Assembly (NCBI GenBank): GCA_018238155.1
Contig: JABCTZ010000017.1
Coordinates: 116,949-180,948, forward strand
Length of the DNA: 64,000 nt
DNA from: Candidatus Heimdallarchaeota archaeon
GTDB taxonomy: Archaea > Asgardarchaeota > Heimdallarchaeia > JABLTI01
Reading direction: 5' to 3'
The notes below the pieces were generated by a model. The model did not search any database, was not told where the DNA came from, and saw only the letters and a program-made list of their open reading frames with translations. Shown in pieces: positions 48,652 through 57,126 of this stretch. Position numbers and translations under genes: made by a program. Positions within the stretch are counted from its first letter, which is position 1, and each line of letters opens with the position of its first letter.

Positions 48652-50535
48652 TTAGTTTATCCCCCGAATTGTCAGTGGTCTGAATCCTGTTGTTCTATGT
48701 TCTCTTCTCAAATTTCTTACCAATCGTTCTTGTTCTTCTCTTCCCATTACTTCCCATACTTTCTCTTTCATCACTGCCCACGGCAAGTATTCTTCTCCAT
48801 GGTGTTCTATTTCATAGTAATTACTTCTCCTGTAGAAGTTGTTTACCCATTGTTTTCCCTGCAAGTAGTACTCTCTTATTCCATTTTTCGTTTTTCTTCC
48901 ATTTATTTTCCCTCTTTTCATCTCTTCAATTATTTCTCTTATCTGCTCTTCTAGTTCTGTTCCATGTTTTACATAGAATATTTTCTGTCTGTTTCTCCCT
49001 CTGTAATGTTGTATCTTATCTACTTCTATCATCTCGTTTTGTAGTGTTTCTAGTAGATATGGTAAGGTTAGTATTTTTTCTTGTTCTCTCATATCCAGAT
49101 GGAATCCAAACACTCCTCCTCGCGTTTTTCCATGGCATATACCTGGTAGTCCATCCCAACAGAATTCTATGTCCATGAGGTATTCCTTCACAAATTCTCC
49201 TGCAATTCCGAATTCTCCATTTATCAGTGTATCAATTGCTGAGTAAGCGAAAAATCTCTTATATGGTATTGACATATCCGTTACTAATCTGCTATCTACT
49301 CTTCCCGGAAAGTCTATTCCCAATTTCTTTAGATAGATTCTTACTATTCCCCACATTTCTTTTCCTGCTCTCATCTCATAGAGATTCCATTCTTTCGCTG
49401 TTATCCATCTTTTATTATTCACTTCTAAGATTAATTCTTCTATTTTCTTTCTTGCCCTTTTCACTTCAATTTCATTTGCTTTTTTGAATTGTTCATTTAT
49501 TTTCTCTATCACTGTTATTCTGCTTAGGAGCATTGCTATACAGAATTCTTTGTTAACGATCTTTATTTCCCGTAATAATCTCAGTAATCCTATATGTTGT
49601 TTCACTGGCGGTGGACTTACTAATTTCTCTACTCCCAGTATAACATCTATCTCTCTGTATCCTTTCTCATTTAGGAGTTCGACTATTGTTTCATAATCCT
49701 CTTTTCTTTTAGCAACTACATATTTAATATCATTTAATTTTCCTATCCAATTATTGACAGCCATTGTTTTTGTTCTAAAATTAAAACTGGCATCTCTCAG
49801 ATCATGGATAACTATCCCGAATTTATCACTCGAGTAAAGTACTCCCGGTTCCCCTCCTCCTGTTGCTTTTGTGAAATTCTCTTTATACTCTACTCCATTT
49901 TCTATGTTGTAATGAACTCTGAATTCTTCTTTTTTCTTATCGAATAGTGTCTTGTAATATGTATCACAATTTTCGCATCTTAGTACTGAGCTTCCCAGCT
50001 TCGTGATGTAGTTATTTCCTAGAGTCGTTAATTCTGCTTGGCATTTCTCGTTTGCACAATGATAGCTTATCCTAAACCCGTTTTCCGTTTCTGTTATTCT
50101 TCTGTTTTCGTCTAGGAAAACTTCTAGTTTTCTGCTATATAGCTGATTTTCTACTTCGATGAAATCATCACAAGCTACTGTATTTTTCGTTAATTTTGCT
50201 TTTACTCTATCTGCCCTGATTATTATTCCTCTTTCTGCTAGTTCATCATGGTAGGTGCATCTTCTATTTTTACTTTTATTTTTACATTCGGAACATTTCC
50301 TTCCGAGATATTTTGGCCACTGCGCATTCGTTGTTTTATAATACGTAACTCCTCCCTTCGGTCTAGCTACTCTTTTTCCCTCAATTAACCCCTTTTTTTC
50401 TAATATCTTAACATGTTTATGCACTACTCCATTTGATCGATCAAGCTCTTCAACTAACTCTGAAATTGTTACAGGATATTTTTCCGGTTTTTTTCTTATT
50501 ATCCTGAGTATTTCACTTTGAATATCTGTTGCCAT
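48652..50535 (-). CDS. Cas1-like (casposase-like) integrase with N-terminal winged helix and zinc motifs
   Basis: 627 residues. Residues 1-68 form a winged helix (ISELVEELDRSNGVVHKHVK). C81, C84, C93 and H96 form a likely zinc knuckle, and C160, C165, C187 and C190 a zinc ribbon. Residues about 229-540 follow Cas1: a beta-rich start (VLYSSDKFGIVI) with IKYVVAKRKEDYETIVELL, then a helical part with E387 in YEMRAGKEMWG (compare Cas1 EG-x-AA-x-x-YW), LINGEFGIAGEFVKEYL, H468 in GICHG and D481 in FHLDM. The His-Asp spacing of 13 equals E. coli Cas1. No CRISPR array is nearby and the gene lies behind a tRNA, so an integrase of a casposon-like element is likely. A Cas4-like gene follows 0.75 kb away. 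Confidence 0.72.
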   Translation of the reverse strand: MATDIQSEILRIIRKKPEKYPVTISELVEELDRSNGVVHKHVKILEKKGLIEGKRVARPKGGVTYYKTTNAQWPKYLGRKCSECKNKSKNRRCTYHDELAERGIIIRADRVKAKLTKNTVACDDFIEVENQLYSRKLEVFLDENRRITETENGFRISYHCANEKCQAELTTLGNNYITKLGSSVLRCENCDTYYKTLFDKKKEEFRVHYNIENGVEYKENFTKATGGGEPGVLYSSDKFGIVIHDLRDASFNFRTKTMAVNNWIGKLNDIKYVVAKRKEDYETIVELLNEKGYREIDVILGVEKLVSPPPVKQHIGLLRLLREIKIVNKEFCIAMLLSRITVIEKINEQFKKANEIEVKRARKKIEELILEVNNKRWITAKEWNLYEMRAGKEMWGIVRIYLKKLGIDFPGRVDSRLVTDMSIPYKRFFAYSAIDTLINGEFGIAGEFVKEYLMDIEFCWDGLPGICHGKTRGGVFGFHLDMREQEKILTLPYLLETLQNEMIEVDKIQHYRGRNRQKIFYVKHGTELEEQIREIIEEMKRGKINGRKTKNGIREYYLQGKQWVNNFYRRSNYYEIEHHGEEYLPWAVMKEKVWEVMGREEQERLVRNLRREHRTTGFRPLTIRGIN

Positions 50536-50594
50536 TTCTAAACCTCTGAAGTGATCGAGTATTCTTTTTCATTTTTTCTTCTCCTCTTCTCTCC

Positions 50595-51206
50595 TCACTC
50601 ATTTGTTTCTGACCAAAACCTGTTATACGTTTCTTCTCTTCCTATTCCTTCATCATAATTTGCATATACTCCTATTCGAAAATTCTGCAATGCTTCCTCA
50701 ACAATTTCCTCTGTTGAGCTATTGCTATTTTCATAAGTCGTTTTTGAGAAATTCTCTACTAATTCAACAATATCTCCCTCAGTTATTTTCTGTAGGATAG
50801 TATCAATTTCTTTGTCTTGTTCCTGATAGTTATTATTGAATTCCTTAGTTAGAACGATTTCTTTCTCAATTCTCCCTATTTCTTTAAGGAGATCTGTTTT
50901 CAATTCTTGTTCTGATTCTGCATAGCAAAAACATGGATCGATAAATGCCATTCTAGAATATAGTTCATTATTTGTTAGCGTGTGTTTTATCCACAGTTTA
51001 TTTTCCTTCTTCTTTGTTATCATTTTCTCTTTTTCTATCAAAGAATCTATTGCTACTGCAACTGACTTTTCGTGTCGATTAATCTCACAAGCAAGCCCTT
51101 TTCGACCTCTAACATACCATTCCCCTTCACCCTTTATTTCTCTCAGAACAAAGAACCAAATAATTTCTACTTCCACTTTATTCAAACGTTCAAAATTATC
51201 AATCAA
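50595..51206 (-). CDS. Winged-helix-like protein of the element, unknown function
   Basis: 203 residues. The first 80 look like a winged helix (WYVRGRKGLACEINRHEKSV and AIDSLIEKEKMITKKKENKL). The rest is acidic and helical with no known domain. It is the first gene of the leftward block 51206 to 48056 and shares its charged composition, although less extreme. A regulatory role within the block is possible. It is divergent from the Cas4-like gene with about 80 bases between them. Confidence 0.65.
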   Translation of the reverse strand: MIDNFERLNKVEVEIIWFFVLREIKGEGEWYVRGRKGLACEINRHEKSVAVAIDSLIEKEKMITKKKENKLWIKHTLTNNELYSRMAFIDPCFCYAESEQELKTDLLKEIGRIEKEIVLTKEFNNNYQEQDKEIDTILQKITEGDIVELVENFSKTTYENSNSSTEEIVEEALQNFRIGVYANYDEGIGREETYNRFWSETNE

Positions 51207-51284
51207 TTATTTTTGTCCCTTCATATCACTGCTAGTATTCTACTGACAAAAATAGCTTTATAAAGTGCTAAATGGTCTCTTTTT

Positions 51285-52064
51285 TTGTTCTTTAAAAGGA
51301 TAATTTTCCAGTGTTTATTGAGAAAATTGCTTGAGAACGATTTCATCCTTAGTAAAACTGGTTTTATTGCCTACTTAGAATGTCCATTCCAGTTCTATCT
51401 ACAGAAGGAACTACAACATCACAAAGGATCAGGTGGAAACATTGATCACTCTGGATATGAATCCTTTTTACAGAGAGGTCTGGAAAAACACAAATGGTTG
51501 GAATGTTTCTATCAAGAGTATGGAACAAAAATAAGGAATGATGTTTATCCTAGATTAGACCAATCGGATGAAGATGCTTTTTGGAAACAACAATTCATAG
51601 ATTTTGAAATTAAACGATATGTCTCAGAGCCTAAATTTTGGGAACCTGTAGCAGTGGAGTATTATTTGAACGATGGAGTTTTTTGTGGGAAAATTGATCG
51701 AATTGATAGAATAAGTGATTTAGGTCATTGCCGTATAGTAGAATATAAATCGTCTCCGAAAGAATTCGATAAAGAAGAATTACTTTTCTATGCAGTTCTT
51801 TTAGCAAGTCAGTTACCTACTTTGGATTTACCAGATATTACTAAAGTGACTGAGTTAGGCATGTATTATTATTCATCTTCAGAATATTTTTCAACATTAA
51901 TTACAATGGACAATATTGTTACTTTTAGAGAGTATCTTGAAGAAATACTCCTGGAAATAGTAAATCCACAATCAATCAAAAAGAAAAAAAGATGTGATTT
52001 TGCTGTTACTACTTGTCTTTTTAGGCATATTTGCCAAAGAATTAACATTAAAAACAGAAAATAA
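51285..52064 (+). CDS. Cas4-like PD-(D/E)XK nuclease with iron-sulfur cysteines
   Basis: 259 residues counted from a TTG at 51285; the real start may be the TTG at 51318 or 51330. All Cas4/RecB features occur in order: C33 in YLECPFQFYL, H69, E125 in VAVEYYL, D138 in GKIDRID, E153 and K155 in IVEYKSSP, the helix ELLFYAVLLA, and C237, C244 and C250, which with C33 would hold a 4Fe-4S cluster. Cas4 proteins are ssDNA exonucleases that trim CRISPR prespacers; similar nucleases also occur in casposons and viruses. It is close to the Cas1-like gene, but there are no other cas genes. Confidence 0.82.
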   Translation: MFFKRIIFQCLLRKLLENDFILSKTGFIAYLECPFQFYLQKELQHHKGSGGNIDHSGYESFLQRGLEKHKWLECFYQEYGTKIRNDVYPRLDQSDEDAFWKQQFIDFEIKRYVSEPKFWEPVAVEYYLNDGVFCGKIDRIDRISDLGHCRIVEYKSSPKEFDKEELLFYAVLLASQLPTLDLPDITKVTELGMYYYSSSEYFSTLITMDNIVTFREYLEEILLEIVNPQSIKKKKRCDFAVTTCLFRHICQRINIKNRK

Positions 52065-52066
52065 TT

Positions 52067-52201
52067 GGACTTTCGAAAATATAGGTTCTTTATCCTTGGA
52101 AAAATTTCGGACTTTCTAATTTTATACCTTTTTTTTGATGGAAAAAAATCGGACTTTCGAAGTTCTTGCAGACCAAAGGATATTTTTTCGGACTTTCGAA
52201 A
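52067..52201. repeat. Four spaced copies of CGGACTTTCGAA
   Basis: GGACTTTCGAA starts at 52067, 52109 (with one mismatch, TCTAA), 52151 and 52190, so the spacing is 42, 42 and 39 bases. Copies 2-4 share an A/T-rich lead ending in TCGG. The first copy begins three bases behind the stop of the Cas4-like gene. Units of this size and spacing look like protein-binding iterons; they are too short to be a CRISPR array. Confidence 0.8.
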
Positions 52202-52408
52202 AAACTACTTTGCTAAGAATACCAAAAATCGTCTCTAGAACCGTCTAAGTAACAAAAATGCTGCGGAAATACCTCCCTTTTATACTTATACTGATTTTCT
52301 ATTGGTGTCTAAATTTTGTTTCAGAATATTTGATAAGTTTTTGAAATAATTGTTGAAAAAAAGCTAATTGAAAAATCCCAATTGAAGCTCACATGTCAAA
52401 CCGTAAAA
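52202..52408. other. Non-coding stretch between spaced repeats and hairpins
   Basis: No open frame or further repeat was recognised in these 207 bases. They lie between two convergent genes (stops at 52064 and 52512). Confidence 0.5.
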
Positions 52409-52455
52409 GAGGACTCCATCTTGCGATGGAGAAATAGGCGTACAGCCGTCTATTG
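52409..52455. other. Two adjacent strong hairpins in non-coding DNA
   Basis: Stem 1 is CTCCATC (52414-52420) with GATGGAG (52425-52431) and a four-base loop. Stem 2 is AATAGGCG (52433-52440) with CGTCTATT (52447-52454), one G-T pair, loop TACAGC. The segment is clearly more GC-rich than its surroundings. It could be a structured RNA, a bidirectional terminator of the two convergent genes or an element end. The short gap of one base between the stems speaks for one folded unit. Confidence 0.5.
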
Positions 52456-52511
52456 ATTTCCTTACCTTTTATTTGAGCATTAATTTCAAATATACAGAAA
52501 TTCTGAAATCT

Positions 52512-54161
52512 TTACAAAAATATCTCATCTCGCCATTGTTTCTTGTATCGATAAAATTCCTTTACCGTAAGTGTAGGAAAATCGATTGAATAATTATAAA
52601 ACGTTTCAAGAAAGTGAAGGAGAAGTCTACAATTAATACGGGAATTTATTAATTTAAGGCTAAAAATTTCTTCTAAAATAACGGCTACCTCGTCACTAAT
52701 TTCACTTACTAAAACATAATTTATCTTGGGTTTAAGTAGGGGTAGTATAATTTCTAATTCAGTACTTGGTTTTAATGGAAGTGTTATTGGGCTTGAATTA
52801 ACAACTTGATATGTAATATTACTTTTATTCTGTTCTAATATTTCGTAGAGAGTTCTAGTATGAGGTTGATTATTCAATATCTCTTTCAGCATTGAATATG
52901 GTAAACCTCTCTTATTCTTCTCCATATTAGAATAACTGCCTTGTGCAATTTTAAATTGATCATCCATAACAACATAAGTTCTTCTAGCACGGTATTCTTT
53001 AAGGAAATTACCTAAACCAAAAATAAAGAGAGAGTCAAATAAATCAAAATTGTAATAACCATCTTTTGTTAGAACATCTTTTTTCAAACCTTGAAATACA
53101 ACATATTTTTTATTATGTAGAAGATAATCCAATAAATCATTGCTTTTTTTAGGGTTTAAAGAACCGATTAATTCGACATAACGAAGTTTATCTCGAGCTA
53201 ATAAATAGATCATAACTGATCCGTTGGAGTTTTGTGGAACTTTTACTTCAAAACTATTCAAGTTTAGAAACTGCTTAAAATCAAGAAGATATCGTTCACT
53301 CGCGCTAGTAAATGAGATTCGATTCTTGAATGATCCATCAGCATCCATTGCACCACGCCAGTAGATATTCCGGAAAGGTCTTCCAAGTTGTTTGAATAGA
53401 AGTGGTTCTCGGAGTGAAGCATACTTTGCTCCTTCGATAGTGTGGTCGGTTAAAAAATTAATAATTCGAACTACCATAGCAGAACGTAACTCAATATTCC
53501 AAGCATTTCCTGTAAGAAACATCTCTCCAGGGTCATTGAAATTCTGTTCATAAAGTTTTGAGAGTAACAGCAAGAATTCTTTGGTTTCATCAGTTACCCG
53601 GAAATTATGCCTGTGTAAATGCCCGTCCCCATTTGCTACACCGCAAAGATACACAATAGCATTAGTTAATTTCGTTGGAATCGAGTATTTCTTTCCTCGA
53701 GCACTTTCAAAGTATAATTCCTCAATTTTTGGGTTAGTTAAGGGAAGATCAAGGATAGCACAAGCACAACGATACAACGGATAGGGCATTGCTCCCCGTT
53801 TGAGATACGTTTCAAATCTTCTCTTCCACTCCATGATACCTGAATTAATGGATCTGTAAAAGTAATCTCGAGTGAATTCAGCGATAAGCAAAATCCTTTT
53901 TTTAATTAGTGTTTTTTCCTCATCTGTGAGAACGAGGAAAGGAAATCTCGAGAGTATCCTGTCATTATCTTTTTCCTTTACAAAATCGATTTTTCTAACC
54001 AAAATTGGAAAAAGATGTAAGGTGTAATTGGTAGTATCAAAAAAAGAATTTATTCTTTGTATTCCAGCTGTAAGTAGCTTGTTTGCAGTTACCCATTTAT
54101 TCATTGGAGTGGGTTTCGCATCAAGTAACAAAGGATCATTTTGCCAAGTAAGAGGAGCCAA
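52512..54161 (-). CDS. Free-standing LAGLIDADG-type endonuclease-like protein
   Basis: 549 residues. Two LAGLIDADG helices are visible: YLCGVANGDG at 171-180 and YWRGAMDADG at 267-276, each ending in the acidic pair needed for catalysis. The N-terminal 160 residues are helical and unique. The C-terminal part (about 330-549) contains an HTH-like stretch (FKIAQGSYSNMEKNKRGLPY). No intein splice motifs are seen, and no interrupted host gene or intron is evident, so it is not obviously a homing endonuclease of this locus. Such proteins can also act as RNA maturases or regulators. It is followed on the same strand by nothing and preceded by the solenoid gene at 54222. Confidence 0.72.
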   Translation of the reverse strand: MAPLTWQNDPLLLDAKPTPMNKWVTANKLLTAGIQRINSFFDTTNYTLHLFPILVRKIDFVKEKDNDRILSRFPFLVLTDEEKTLIKKRILLIAEFTRDYFYRSINSGIMEWKRRFETYLKRGAMPYPLYRCACAILDLPLTNPKIEELYFESARGKKYSIPTKLTNAIVYLCGVANGDGHLHRHNFRVTDETKEFLLLLSKLYEQNFNDPGEMFLTGNAWNIELRSAMVVRIINFLTDHTIEGAKYASLREPLLFKQLGRPFRNIYWRGAMDADGSFKNRISFTSASERYLLDFKQFLNLNSFEVKVPQNSNGSVMIYLLARDKLRYVELIGSLNPKKSNDLLDYLLHNKKYVVFQGLKKDVLTKDGYYNFDLFDSLFIFGLGNFLKEYRARRTYVVMDDQFKIAQGSYSNMEKNKRGLPYSMLKEILNNQPHTRTLYEILEQNKSNITYQVVNSSPITLPLKPSTELEIILPLLKPKINYVLVSEISDEVAVILEEIFSLKLINSRINCRLLLHFLETFYNYSIDFPTLTVKEFYRYKKQWRDEIFL

Positions 54162-54221
54162 GTAGTGCCACCAAAGATGTTTATCACTAGCTTTGTTGTG
54201 TTAAACTACTTAAACTTAAAG

Positions 54222-54923
54222 CTAAAGTGACACTTTCTCATTAGCTTTTTCAATTAGCCAATTCATGTCAAGAATTTCTAAAGAATCAATGGCAAAGATT
54301 TCAATACCAGCTTCCCAAAGAATAAGCCCAATTCCTTGAGCTGCAAAACCTAGTTTACCTGTGATGTTTACTTTTAATTTTTGAGTGATTGTATCATAAT
54401 AATTCTCTAAATAAAAATCACGCAGAAATCGCATTTCAATAGATGAAGATGAATTATTCCTTAGATAAAGAGCTCCTGCGAGTATGACTTGATCTGTGTC
54501 TTCTGCATTGATTGTTAGATCAGTAAAAATCTGTTGTGTTAGGTTGGCAATGTCTACAGAATGCTTTGCTAATACCCAATACACTCGGGCACGAACACTA
54601 GGGGATATATCAATGATTAATGGAGAAATATATTGTACACTTTCTTTCTGTTGAAATGATTCAAGATAGAGTACGGATTTTTCTCGTAGAAAGCTTTCAT
54701 GATGTGATAGGAGCTTTTGTGAAATAGAAATTTTTACCTCTTCAGATACCTTCTTCTTTGCTATGAGAAAGTCTAACAAGGTGTTAAGTTGGGGTGCTGT
54801 TAGAGAACTCAAAGTATTCTCATATAACTCCTCAAATTCTTCTAAATTATCTTCTACTAGGAGAATTTGTTTAAAGATTATTTCCGGAATTGTTTCTTGA
54901 AGTTTTTTCTGAAGAAAGGTCAT
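54222..54923 (-). CDS. HEAT-like alpha-solenoid protein
   Basis: 233 residues, almost wholly helical. Repeats of about 35-40 residues can be followed (LREKSVLYLESFQQKES, then SPSVRARVYWVLAKHSVD, then DTDQVILAGALYLRNNSS), which resemble HEAT repeats. No catalytic motif. It starts ten bases behind the stop of the dual-nuclease gene at 54934 on the same strand, so it is probably its co-transcribed partner. Solenoids commonly scaffold proteins or DNA. The family was not recognised. Confidence 0.68.
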   Translation of the reverse strand: MTFLQKKLQETIPEIIFKQILLVEDNLEEFEELYENTLSSLTAPQLNTLLDFLIAKKKVSEEVKISISQKLLSHHESFLREKSVLYLESFQQKESVQYISPLIIDISPSVRARVYWVLAKHSVDIANLTQQIFTDLTINAEDTDQVILAGALYLRNNSSSSIEMRFLRDFYLENYYDTITQKLKVNITGKLGFAAQGIGLILWEAGIEIFAIDSLEILDMNWLIEKANEKVSL

Positions 54924-54933
54924 AATATCACAT

Positions 54934-57036
54934 TTATTTAGTAATTTCTAAAGCGAATGTTTCTGTGCGGTAATCATGAAACATTGAGTCTATATTTGGA
55001 AGAAAATCATCCTTCACTTTGATGTAAAGTTGACTTTTATTACAATTAATAGTTTTTTGATGTAAATTTATTTCTCCAATAGCAAACCTGATTTTTGAGT
55101 AGAGATTTGGTTCATACTGAAATTCTCCTCTATCCTTACAGCTTATTGCTTGCATCTCTCCATTTTTAAAGATAAGGTGATCCACCTCAAAATGCTTGCC
55201 ATAAAAGGAAAAGAGAACGTTTGAAACAACTTGAAAATCCATTCTTTCAAGCAATTCTCTGGTGTGTTTCTCGTATTCTGTACCGGATTCAGTTTTGAAT
55301 CTTTTAAACTTTATAATATTGCATAATGGGGGTAAATTATTCGAAATAATTTCCCACTGTTCTAGTAAAATTTGATATTCTCTTCGGTTGTAAAACATTT
55401 TGCTTCTAGCTTTGAGAATATGATAATTTCCATTCTTTGCTAAAGTAGAATGAAGTGTCTGCAAGATTTCTTCTACATTATCAATTGGTTGAAATACACT
55501 GAACTTCTTTTGTAGTCTCATATCAAAATCTGCACTATTATTTAATCGATCCGAGATTACCTTGTAAAGTAGAGAGTAATCAGTTTTAGTTGTGTTCATA
55601 AGAAAACAATATTGCTCAATAAGTTGTTTAGCTTTTGCAGGTTTAGTATGTGTTTGCCGTAATACTTTGAATGCTTCTTGTTCTAAATCTTTTTTTGTAG
55701 TTAGTTTATGTGTAACTGGATGAATGAGTTGATTCATTCTTTTATTGTCTTTTAATAATGTTAAGAACTCATTAATACGCTCTAAAAATAGCGTTGGTTT
55801 TTTAACAAGTGCATTCACCTCATCCCTTCCAATAAGAATGATCTTTTTTGCTAAACCATAAAGTTTAGTTATATTCTTACCAAATTCTGTAGTAGTTACC
55901 TCAAAATTAAGAAAAACTATTGAGCAAATATTGCTCTTTTTTATTTCGTCTTGTAAATAGAGTAACTCGCCTAATATTTCAGTAAGCGGCTCATTATTTT
56001 TTTCTGCTGTTTTAATCTCGATTAAACCTATTAATTCATTCCAAATAAGCAATCCATCAAGACGTTTAGTAATTTGGGGACGATTCGAAGTTGTAATTTT
56101 AGTTTCCGAGAATAACTTGCTGTTTTCCTCTGTAAAAACACTTTTTAAAATCGTCCAAACATTCGACTCAAAGTCCTTATCAACATGTCGAGATTTATCT
56201 GTCCAAGCAGTTGTTAATTGTTGTATATTATATCCTGCTTGTCTTAGCTCCTTGGTTAGTGTTAGATCTTGTTTTGCATGTTTTGATAGTTCAAATATTG
56301 GGTGAGTGAATATTATTTTTATTTTCTTTCTGGGACCGTAATATGGAATAGTTATTTTATTTACAAGTTGTTTCTTTTTCTTTCTTTGTGAAAACTTTAG
56401 AATCGTTTTTGATCCATCGTCAATAGTTCCAACGACATAGTTATTTTTTAATGTCCACCAGTCTTTAATATATCTGCCAAGCTCTTGTGATAACTCAATA
56501 TCTCCAGATTCTCCTAGAGAACAATAACATTCAATTTGTAGTTGCTTTGTGTTTGTTTGGTAGATATCAAATGAATTTCCTCTTCTTTTACTTCCTAAAA
56601 GCCTTAGTGTTTTTTTCTCTTCTTTGATGTTGTTATATTCAAGTAGTTCTCTGTTTTTGAAAAACAACCCTGTTGGTTTTAATCCATTAATGATACAGGT
56701 GATTTTAGAATCTCTATATTGAGAGGTTATCTTATTCATCTCATTCATGTTTGATAATACTAAGAACCATCCGTTAGTTTTATTTTCAAGAGAGGCTATT
56801 TGGTTGATTATTATCTCTTTATTTCGATTGTCCTCATTCACAATAATGATCATTCTTATTGTATTTTTGTCTTCTTTACTTGATCTTACTATATCCATCC
56901 AATTCAGAATTCTTACAGGAATATGTATACTTGACAGAGTTAGTTTTCTATTGATTATGATTGTTCCATCTGTAAAAATCTCGAATGTTGTTCCTCTCCC
57001 AGGTTTTCCAGCTTTGTAGAGTAATTTTCTTATCAA
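54934..57036 (-). CDS. Protein with two predicted PD-(D/E)XK nuclease domains
   Basis: 700 residues. Residues 1-230 form an unknown alpha/beta region. Domain one (about 285-410) has D327, E340 and K342 in RLDGLL and LIEIKTA, a clear PD-(D/E)XK core. Domain two (about 580-700) has E587, D619 in FEVDHLIF and K634 in AISCKD, where the Glu of the E-x-K pair is replaced by Ser, as in some Mrr-, NERD- or Card1-like nucleases. Between them lie helices with repeated basic stretches. It is transcribed leftward, upstream of the solenoid gene, from a promoter shared with the AbrB gene. A role in defence or element maintenance is likely but inferred. Confidence 0.7.
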   Translation of the reverse strand: MIRKLLYKAGKPGRGTTFEIFTDGTIIINRKLTLSSIHIPVRILNWMDIVRSSKEDKNTIRMIIIVNEDNRNKEIIINQIASLENKTNGWFLVLSNMNEMNKITSQYRDSKITCIINGLKPTGLFFKNRELLEYNNIKEEKKTLRLLGSKRRGNSFDIYQTNTKQLQIECYCSLGESGDIELSQELGRYIKDWWTLKNNYVVGTIDDGSKTILKFSQRKKKKQLVNKITIPYYGPRKKIKIIFTHPIFELSKHAKQDLTLTKELRQAGYNIQQLTTAWTDKSRHVDKDFESNVWTILKSVFTEENSKLFSETKITTSNRPQITKRLDGLLIWNELIGLIEIKTAEKNNEPLTEILGELLYLQDEIKKSNICSIVFLNFEVTTTEFGKNITKLYGLAKKIILIGRDEVNALVKKPTLFLERINEFLTLLKDNKRMNQLIHPVTHKLTTKKDLEQEAFKVLRQTHTKPAKAKQLIEQYCFLMNTTKTDYSLLYKVISDRLNNSADFDMRLQKKFSVFQPIDNVEEILQTLHSTLAKNGNYHILKARSKMFYNRREYQILLEQWEIISNNLPPLCNIIKFKRFKTESGTEYEKHTRELLERMDFQVVSNVLFSFYGKHFEVDHLIFKNGEMQAISCKDRGEFQYEPNLYSKIRFAIGEINLHQKTINCNKSQLYIKVKDDFLPNIDSMFHDYRTETFALEITK

Positions 57037-57044
57037 GTCGAATC

Positions 57045-57108
57045 ACACTATCTTAACACTATATCAACACTATAGTATAATAATACTTAAATCTTATGGT
57101 TACACTAT
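57045..57108. promoter_or_regulatory. Phased operator between the nuclease gene and abrB
   Basis: ACACTAT occurs at 57045, 57056, 57067 and 57102. The first three copies are exactly 11 bases apart, one helical turn, and the last two copies extend to ACACTATAG. The repeats fill the 90-base gap between the divergent genes at 57036 and 57127. A small DNA-binding protein such as the adjacent AbrB could bind here cooperatively and control both genes. Confidence 0.65.
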
Positions 57109-57126
57109 AGTTCTTAGTGAACTAAG

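Noticed and set aside
48015..49500. Long rightward frames rich in Ser, Phe and Leu over 48.0-49.5 kb
   Set aside because: They are mirror frames of the purine-rich leftward genes; their low-complexity residues follow from the pyrimidine-rich strand.
52067..52201. Spaced repeats read as a CRISPR array
   Set aside because: The conserved core is only about 12 bases, one copy has a mismatch, and the intervals are AT-rich and partly similar to each other. Neither repeat nor spacer lengths fit CRISPR.
52512..54161. Intein reading of the LAGLIDADG protein
   Set aside because: No splice-junction residues or flanking extein halves were found, and it has its own start and unrelated terminal domains.
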